Shown: piece by piece, positions 7,009 to 10,892 of the stretch | Layout of the letters: each line of letters starts with the position of its first letter | How positions within the stretch are numbered: the first letter of the stretch is position 1 | NCBI GenBank assembly: GCA_900770275.1 | Contig: CAAGJS010000240.1 | Coordinates: 1 to 10,892 of the forward strand | Direction: 5' to 3' | DNA: 10,892 nucleotides | From: Erysipelotrichaceae bacterium | GTDB taxonomy: Bacteria; Bacillota_I; Bacilli_A; Erysipelotrichales; Erysipelotrichaceae | Made by a program: the position numbers and the translations under genes | Notes under the pieces: generated by a model | Database searches by the model: none | What the model was told of the DNA's origin: nothing | The model's input: only the letters and a program-made list of their open reading frames with translations

Positions 7009-7055
7009 AAAGAACCGGAGAGCTGATGGATCAGCGCTCCGGTCATTCGTTCTTT
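7009..7055 (-). terminator. Attenuator-like hairpin between scfA and scfB
   Basis: Read on the minus strand, CCGGAG (7042-7037) pairs with CTCCGG (7020-7015) and GCTGAT (7035-7030) with ATCAGC (7027-7022), with one mismatch between. The stem is followed by TTCTTT (7014-7009). It resembles a terminator with an imperfect T tract. Since scfB has no evident promoter of its own, the hairpin probably ends most transcripts after scfA but lets some through. TTCTTT could also pair with AAAGAA (7055-7050) to extend the stem. Confidence 0.65.
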
Positions 7056-7076
7056 GTTACTGATGAGCAGCGATGC

Positions 7077-7226
7077 TTACTTAGCCTGCTTGTTTTCGCA
7101 GCTCTGATTCGCAATACCGCAGCTCGTCTTGCAGGCGCTCTGGCAGGAAGTCTGGCACTCGCCGCATCCGCCGTTTGCTGCACTGTCCTTCATGCTGCGT
7201 GTATCCAATGTCACAATGTGCTTCAT
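7077..7226 (-). CDS. scfA: SCIFF ranthipeptide precursor (six cysteines in forty-five residues)
   Basis: A 49-residue ribosomal peptide that is the substrate of ScfB. It starts Met-Lys-His-Ile-Val-Thr-Leu, matching the SCIFF leader, and carries six cysteines at 21, 24, 28, 32, 36 and 43 in the core GGCGECQTSCQSACKTSC followed by Gly-Ile-Ala-Asn-Gln-Ser-Cys-Glu. AGGAGG (7240-7235) lies eight bases before the ATG, a very strong ribosome binding site, consistent with a peptide made in quantity. It has its own promoter and lies directly before its maturase. The mature product of this widespread family is a ranthipeptide whose biological role is poorly known; signalling has been suggested. Oddity: Gly37 stands where, as I recall, characterised SCIFF peptides have the Thr that accepts the link from Cys32. 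No exporter or protease gene is adjacent. Confidence 0.95.
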   Translation of the reverse strand: MKHIVTLDTRSMKDSAANGGCGECQTSCQSACKTSCGIANQSCENKQAK

Positions 7227-7277
7227 TCTGCTTTCCTCCTCGTCTATGACAGTATTTTATCCTAAAACCTTACTGGT

Positions 7278-7306
7278 ATGGTATGCGTCAGAAGGCACCT
7301 TGTCAA
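7278..7306 (-). promoter_or_regulatory. Promoter of scfA
   Basis: On the minus strand a perfect TTGACA (7306-7301) is followed after 17 bases by TACCAT (7283-7278; 4 of 6 consensus bases). Transcription would begin near 7271, giving a leader of about 45 bases that contains the AGGAGG site. The -35 box includes the TGA stop codon of the upstream aminotransferase gene (7305-7303). Confidence 0.75.
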
Positions 7307-8409
7307 GTTTGAGAAGGACCGCACAGGGCAGTCAGATATTCGCTCAGCAGCTGCAGACCGCGGCGCTGTGTTTCGGGGTCTGCCGTGAAAGTAAGACGCA
7401 GATGATGCTCGCAGTCAAAGCAGCTTCCCGGCACAAAGAAGACGCCGTTATCTCGTAATAGATCCCTGGCAAGATCTTCACTCCTGACTGGGGCATTGTA
7501 CTTCAAAAAGCCAACGGTACCGAACGCTGGCATCTGAATCGACATGCGAGGATCTGTTTTCAGCCACTGCCGGATGATGGTTTGATCTTCTTCGATACGT
7601 TTGCGGCTGCGCATAAGCAGCTGATCCTTATTCTCCAGTGCGATCAGAGCCAGTGTGTCCCGCAATGGTCCCGTTGAGATCATGGCATAATCGCGGCGCT
7701 CATTGATCTTTTCAATCAGATCCTTCGGTCCCTTGATCCATCCCAGGCGCAGACCGGCTAATGAAAACAGTTTTGAAAGCGAAGAGGTCGAGATGCCAAG
7801 GGGATAGAGATCCGCAATGCTTGGAACATCCGGATCCCGGTACACCTCATCGCAGAGGATATAGCTGCCGCAATGTTCTGCACATTGCAGCAGGATGTGG
7901 AGGATATCTTCATTGATCATGGAACCGGTCGGATTGTTCGGTATGTTGAGGATCACGAGCCTGAAACTGTGTCTGGCAAATGCTGAGGTTATATCTTCCA
8001 TCATTGGCTGCCAGCCATTTTCTTCATGAAGCGCAATTTCCGTCACTTCGCAGCCAATGGATTTTGGGATATCTAGGAACTGCTGATAGCTCGGAGAAAA
8101 GGTCAGTACCTGATCGCCTGGCTCCAGCAGCGTGTTCATGACCAGCTCATTGGCATGCAGGCAGCCATCGGCCATTGTGATTTCATCGATTGTGCCGGTA
8201 TGATACAGGCTCAGAATCTTTCTGCGAAGACGTTCGTCGCCAGGGATGACGCCATAGTCGAGCTTCAGATCATCGAGGCGCTCGCCACGATCCATGGTCG
8301 TCAGCTGCCTGAATGTCAGCGGGCTGACGCAGGTGTCCGTCAGATTGTAGACGGCATCATTTTCGTAGATATTCATCCACTGTTCGGTTTTGAATGGGGG
8401 CAGTTTCAT
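7303..8409 (-). CDS. Class I/II PLP-dependent aminotransferase
   Basis: A 368-residue fold-type I aminotransferase that would move an amino group between an amino acid and a 2-oxo acid in the cytoplasm. Key positions: Asn-Asn-Pro-Thr-Gly (158-162), Cys-Asp-Glu-Val-Tyr with the pyridine-binding Asp187, Ser-Ser-Leu-Ser-Lys with the Schiff-base Lys213, Gly-Leu-Arg-Leu-Gly-Trp (219-224), and Arg338 in Leu-Arg-Leu-Thr-Phe as the likely carboxylate-binding arginine. The length is a little under the usual 380-400, from a short N-terminus. The best start is ATG 8409, though only a weak GGAAA-type ribosome site precedes it. The substrate cannot be assigned. It lies between a terminator upstream and the scfA promoter downstream; with no terminator after its stop, some transcripts may read into scfA. 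No functional link to SCIFF is shown. Confidence 0.9.
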   Translation of the reverse strand: MKLPPFKTEQWMNIYENDAVYNLTDTCVSPLTFRQLTTMDRGERLDDLKLDYGVIPGDERLRRKILSLYHTGTIDEITMADGCLHANELVMNTLLEPGDQVLTFSPSYQQFLDIPKSIGCEVTEIALHEENGWQPMMEDITSAFARHSFRLVILNIPNNPTGSMINEDILHILLQCAEHCGSYILCDEVYRDPDVPSIADLYPLGISTSSLSKLFSLAGLRLGWIKGPKDLIEKINERRDYAMISTGPLRDTLALIALENKDQLLMRSRKRIEEDQTIIRQWLKTDPRMSIQMPAFGTVGFLKYNAPVRSEDLARDLLRDNGVFFVPGSCFDCEHHLRLTFTADPETQRRGLQLLSEYLTALCGPSQT

Positions 8410-8426
8410 AGTCTGTTTCCGTAATT

Positions 8427-8432
8427 ACTATA
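8427..8432 (-). promoter_or_regulatory. Possible -10 box of the aminotransferase gene
   Basis: TATAGT on the minus strand (8432-8427) matches 5 of 6 consensus bases and lies 17 bases before the start codon. No convincing -35 box is found at 16-18 bases upstream. A promoter is expected because a terminator precedes the gene. Confidence 0.3.
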
Positions 8433-8485
8433 CCTTATCTGTTTGTTTCTCTGTTATGGAACGTGGCCTGGCGCATCCGCTCATG

Positions 8486-8507
8486 AAAAGTGGCCGCAAT
8501 TGCGGCC
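8486..8507 (-). terminator. Terminator of the amino-acid ABC transporter operon
   Basis: A perfect 16-base palindrome (8492-8507) can form a 6-bp GGCCGC/GCGGCC stem with an AATT loop. On the minus strand it is followed by ACTTTTC, a short T run (8490-8486). It lies 15 bases after the ATPase stop codon. The loop is small and the T run short, so termination may be partial. Confidence 0.65.
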
Positions 8508-8522
8508 GGAGAATCATTTGTT

Positions 8523-9260
8523 TCAGTCGTACAGCACCTTGGAGAGGAAATCCTTGGCACGATCGGTACGGGGATTGGAGAAGAAAGCTTCGGAGGAGTT
8601 CTGCTCCACAATTTCGCCATTGTCGAGGAAGATGACTTTATTGCCTACCTTGCGGGCAAATCCCATTTCATGAGTGACGACGAGCATCGTCATACCCTGA
8701 TTGCCAAGGTCGCGCATGACTTCCAGTACCTCTTTGATCATTTCCGGATCGAGGGCGGACGTCGGCTCATCAAACAGCATCACTTCGGGGCTCATGCACA
8801 GGGCACGGGCGATTGCCGCACGCTGCTGCTGGCCGCCGGACAGCTTGGAAGGATAGGAATCGGCCTTAGCTTCCATGCCTACCTTTTTGAGATATTCCAT
8901 GGCGATCTGTTTCGCTTCTTCTTCGCTCTTGCCAAGAACCGTCATCGGCGCCAGGATGCAGTTTTCCAGTACCGTCTTATTGGCGAAGAGATTGAAGTGC
9001 TGAAAGACGAAGCCCATCTTCTTGCGCTGGGCGGCGTAGGCCGCTTTATTGCTCGGATCCATCAGAACATCATCGAGATAGATACTGCCGCTGTCCGGGA
9101 TTTCCAGGCCATGGATGCACCGGCAGAGTGTACTTTTCCCGGATCCCGAAGGACCGATGAGGCAGACAATGTCGCCGTCATCAATTTCGAGGCTGACGTC
9201 CTTGAGCGCCTTCAAGGTTCCGAAGGTTTTGTTCAGGTGTTCAACTTTGATCTTAGTCAC
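8523..9260 (-). CDS. Polar amino-acid ABC transporter, ATP-binding protein (GlnQ/HisP type)
   Basis: A 245-residue ATPase that drives amino-acid uptake through the permease encoded just before it. Motifs: Walker A GPSGSGKST (residues 36-44), Q-loop Gln87, signature LSGGQQQR (140-147), Walker B VMLFDEP (160-166), Ser-Ala-Leu-Asp D-loop and the switch His197. The LSGGQQQR signature, the Gln-His-Phe-Asn-Leu-Phe Q-loop and the length fit the polar amino-acid uptake subfamily. The start is a GTG at 9260 that overlaps the last eight bases of the permease gene; GGAAAGGAAG lies about ten bases before it. The overlap points to translational coupling and a fixed subunit ratio. It is the last gene of the three-gene operon and is followed by a hairpin terminator. 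Confidence 0.95.
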   Translation of the reverse strand: MTKIKVEHLNKTFGTLKALKDVSLEIDDGDIVCLIGPSGSGKSTLCRCIHGLEIPDSGSIYLDDVLMDPSNKAAYAAQRKKMGFVFQHFNLFANKTVLENCILAPMTVLGKSEEEAKQIAMEYLKKVGMEAKADSYPSKLSGGQQQRAAIARALCMSPEVMLFDEPTSALDPEMIKEVLEVMRDLGNQGMTMLVVTHEMGFARKVGNKVIFLDNGEIVEQNSSEAFFSNPRTDRAKDFLSKVLYD

Positions 9261-9924
9261 TTTGGGCCAGCTTCCTTTCCAGCTTCTTTGAAAAATACGA
9301 GGTAATGACCGTCATGATGAGATACAGAATACCGGCAAGAATCAGCGGATCCAGATAGTCATAATACCGGGCCCCGAGGATCTGCGAACGATAGAGCAGT
9401 TCCAGTGCGCCGATGTTGGAAATCAGCGAACTGTCCTTGATCAGCGTAATGAATTCGGAAACCATCGGCGGAATGATGTGACGGAATGCCTGCGGAAGGA
9501 TGATTTCCTTCATCATCGTCTTATAGCCGATGCCAAGGGTAGCGCACGCTTCCCACTGGCCTTTGTCGACGCCCTGGATACCGGAGCGGATTAGTTCCGT
9601 CTGGTAGGCGCCGGAGTTGAAGGAAAGGGAGAGGAGGCCGACGATGTACGGGTTGGCCGTCATCCGGATGCCGGTGATGCGCTGATAGAGAACCGGAATG
9701 CCAAGGAAGAAGAACAGAATCTGCAGCAGCATCGGGGTGCCGCGGAACAGCTCGACATAGATATTGGCAATGACGTGGAGAACTTTGGAATGCGACAGCT
9801 TGGCGGCTGCCAGCAGGATGCCGATGACGCATCCGATGGCAACAGCTCCTAACGCCAAAAGCAGGCTTACGCCTGCTCCCTTGATTAGAAAAATGAGATT
9901 CTCAGAGGTAAAGATATCTGCCAT
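9253..9924 (-). CDS. Polar amino-acid ABC transporter, permease
   Basis: A membrane protein of 223 residues that forms the translocation channel, probably as a homodimer since only one permease gene is present. Hydrophobic segments lie near residues 11-38, 52-78, 85-105, 140-165 (weaker) and 190-212, the pattern of the HisMQ/GlnP family. Glu-Leu-Phe-Arg-Gly-Thr-Pro (about 58-64) and the EAA-type loop, Glu-Ala-Cys-Ala-Thr-Leu-Gly-Ile-Gly (about 124-132), are family hallmarks; the latter contacts the ATPase. ATG 9924 is preferred over the TTG one codon earlier because AAGGAG ends six bases before the ATG. It lies 31 bases after the binding-protein gene and overlaps the ATPase start by eight bases. 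Confidence 0.94.
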   Translation of the reverse strand: MADIFTSENLIFLIKGAGVSLLLALGAVAIGCVIGILLAAAKLSHSKVLHVIANIYVELFRGTPMLLQILFFFLGIPVLYQRITGIRMTANPYIVGLLSLSFNSGAYQTELIRSGIQGVDKGQWEACATLGIGYKTMMKEIILPQAFRHIIPPMVSEFITLIKDSSLISNIGALELLYRSQILGARYYDYLDPLILAGILYLIMTVITSYFSKKLERKLAQSD

Positions 9925-9955
9925 CAAATACTCCTTTTCTATCCGGTTGAATCAT

Positions 9956-10777
9956 TTACTCGATTCCGTACTGTTCCTTCAGTGCGGTGTAGTCGTCGCT
10001 GGCAAGGAATGCGGCAAGCGCCTTATTGATGGCATCCATCAGTTCCGTGTTGCCTTCCTTGGCAATGATGTGGCACGACTCATCGAGCAGCGTACCGTCG
10101 AGCATCTTGAAGCCGCCGGCCGCAACATAGTTCTTGGCAACGGCGATATCGAGGATGACAGCGTCATAGCCGCCGGCCTTCAGAGTTTCAATGGCGATAC
10201 CCATATCTTCGACAGCGGTTGTGTTGTCCGGGGATACTTCTTCGGCAACGGTCTGGCCCGTGGAACCAAGCTGGCAGCCAAGTGACTTGCCCGCAAGTTC
10301 ATCGGTAGAAGTGAGCGTGCTGTCTTCGGGTACGAGGGCAACCTGTGCCGATTCATAATAGGTGTCAGAGAAGAGAACCTTACGATCCTCGGCATAGGTG
10401 AAGCCCGAGATGCCAAGATCAATCTGATCGGTCTGAATTGCGGAGATGATGGTGTCGAAGCTCATCTGTCTCCATTCATGGTTGTAGTTATAACCGTTTT
10501 CGTTGAGCCACTTGAAGATCCATTCGCCCATGTCGTAGTCGAAGCCGGTCAGCTTGCCATCCGTGGTCAGATCATCAAACGGTGGATAGTCCGGGGAAAT
10601 GCCGATGAGAATCGTCTGCCCATCGCCTTTCGCTGCGGCAGCTGTAGAAGCGGCAGCGGAAGATGATGCAGAATCAGAAGCGGTGGATGCGGATGCGGCA
10701 TCGCTGCTGGAGCCGCACGCGGCCAGGCTCAGTGCCATGCCGGCTGTAATAATTGATTTCCAGATTTTTGTGTTCAT
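9956..10777 (-). CDS. Amino-acid ABC transporter substrate-binding lipoprotein
   Basis: A 273-residue solute-binding protein, exported and anchored to the outer face of the membrane, that captures an amino acid and delivers it to the permease. The signal peptide (1-20) ends in the lipobox Leu-Ala-Ala-Cys (18-21), so Cys21 would carry the lipid. Residues 22-50 are a Ser/Ala-rich flexible linker. The family 3 binding fold follows: Pro-Asp-Tyr-Pro-Pro-Phe (62-67), Gly-Phe-Asp (78-80), Asp-Leu-Gly-Ile-Ser-Gly (120-125) and Arg132, the usual ligand carboxylate contact. The frame reaches back to a GTG at 10810, but ATG 10777 is chosen: GGAGG (10787-10783) lies five bases before it, and the extra codons would remove the normal signal-peptide start and cover a palindrome. 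The ligand is a polar amino acid of unknown identity. Confidence 0.94.
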   Translation of the reverse strand: MNTKIWKSIITAGMALSLAACGSSSDAASASTASDSASSSAAASTAAAAKGDGQTILIGISPDYPPFDDLTTDGKLTGFDYDMGEWIFKWLNENGYNYNHEWRQMSFDTIISAIQTDQIDLGISGFTYAEDRKVLFSDTYYESAQVALVPEDSTLTSTDELAGKSLGCQLGSTGQTVAEEVSPDNTTAVEDMGIAIETLKAGGYDAVILDIAVAKNYVAAGGFKMLDGTLLDESCHIIAKEGNTELMDAINKALAAFLASDDYTALKEQYGIE

Positions 10778-10790
10778 TTTTTCCTCCATT

Positions 10791-10807
10791 ACGGCGCCTG
10801 GCGCCGT
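10791..10807. repeat. GC-rich perfect palindrome before the binding-protein gene
   Basis: ACGGCGCC-T-GGCGCCGT has perfect 8-bp arms with a single central base. It ends three bases before the GGAGG ribosome binding site and would lie about 17-34 bases into the transcript if the proposed promoter is right. It may be a repressor operator or an mRNA hairpin near the start of translation. No T tract follows on the minus strand, so it is not a simple terminator. Confidence 0.6.
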
Positions 10808-10830
10808 CACAAATGCTTAACGAATTTCGA

Positions 10831-10859
10831 TTTATTCCTTCCATCTGCTATTCTGTGAA
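10831..10859 (-). promoter_or_regulatory. Possible promoter of the amino-acid transporter operon
   Basis: On the minus strand TTCACA (10859-10854; 5 of 6 consensus bases) is followed after 17 bases by AATAAA (10836-10831; 4 of 6). The start would be near 10824, about 47 bases before the ATG. The -35 box lies within the inverted repeat 10848-10862. Confidence 0.45.
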
Positions 10860-10862
10860 TAG
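10848..10862. repeat. Inverted repeat over the transporter -35 box
   Basis: CTATTC-TGT-GAATAG is a perfect inverted repeat with 6-bp arms and a 3-bp centre. It covers the proposed -35 box, a good place for a repressor. The half-sites are oriented opposite to the ARG-box consensus (TGAAT...ATTCA), so ArgR is not supported, and the site is too short to assign to CodY. Confidence 0.4.
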
Positions 10863-10892
10863 AGAAATGGCTCTGTTTAGAGCACGCGAGGG

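Noticed and set aside
6176..7009. A 277-codon plus-strand open frame antisense to scfB
   Set aside because: It lies opposite a clearly functional radical SAM gene, has no recognisable domain, and its open length is explained by codon bias of the real gene.
7026..7265. Short plus-strand frames over the scfA region
   Set aside because: The minus strand here encodes the six-cysteine peptide with a strong ribosome site and promoter; the plus frames have neither.
8492..8507. The 16-base palindrome as a regulatory operator or attachment site
   Set aside because: Its place just after the ATPase stop, followed by a T run on the minus strand, is more simply explained by a terminator.
8490..9305. A 271-codon plus-strand open frame antisense to the amino-acid ABC ATPase
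   Set aside because: The opposite strand has every ABC ATPase motif; this frame shows none and starts inside a terminator region.
10848..10862. ArgR or CodY binding site
   Set aside because: The half-sites point the opposite way from the ARG box, and the site is too short and dissimilar to the CodY consensus.

Overview
The window looks like chromosome from a Gram-positive Bacillota bacterium, probably a fermentative gut-type member of Clostridia or Erysipelotrichia. The basis is moderate GC content by eye, strong AGGAGG-type ribosome binding sites, Rho-independent terminators, a lipoprotein-anchored amino-acid ABC transporter and, most tellingly, a SCIFF ranthipeptide locus. No mobile element, tRNA, rRNA or CRISPR array was seen. 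Ten genes are complete and one is cut by the left edge. The first five run on the plus strand, the other six on the minus strand, and the two sets converge on a bidirectional terminator at 5514-5546.

Plus strand. Bases 1-1641 hold the 3' part of a large P-loop protein related to PEP carboxykinase/HPr kinase, closed by a terminator. Next is a two-gene ABC-2 exporter (1809-3387). Its promoter carries two C/G-tract palindromes of the kind bound by CsoR/CstR-family repressors; one fills the space between -35 and -10, the other lies just before the ribosome binding site. A strong terminator follows. Then comes a tightly coupled pair, a phosphinothricin-type GNAT acetyltransferase and a short-form Orn/Lys/Arg decarboxylase (3501-5503), which suggests amine or polyamine metabolism.

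Minus strand, in transcription order from the right edge. A polar amino-acid uptake operon (lipoprotein binding protein, permease, ATPase; 10777-8523) ends at a terminator. A class I/II PLP aminotransferase follows (8409-7303). Then comes the SCIFF locus: scfA, a 49-residue six-cysteine precursor peptide (7226-7077) that is easily missed because of its size, and scfB, its radical SAM/SPASM thioether maturase (6991-5549). scfA has its own good promoter, whose -35 box overlaps the aminotransferase stop codon. A hairpin between scfA and scfB probably lets the peptide be made in excess over the enzyme.

The most interesting points are: (1) the precursor has Gly where, as I recall, studied SCIFF peptides have the Thr that accepts the thioether; (2) the maturase ends in a Cys-X3-Cys-X3-Cys tail that copies the cysteine rhythm of its own substrate; (3) an ABC-2 exporter under apparent dual CsoR-like operators with no regulator gene in view; (4) the poorly understood PEPCK/HprK-like protein. 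The SCIFF system is a known family; the variations are what may be new.
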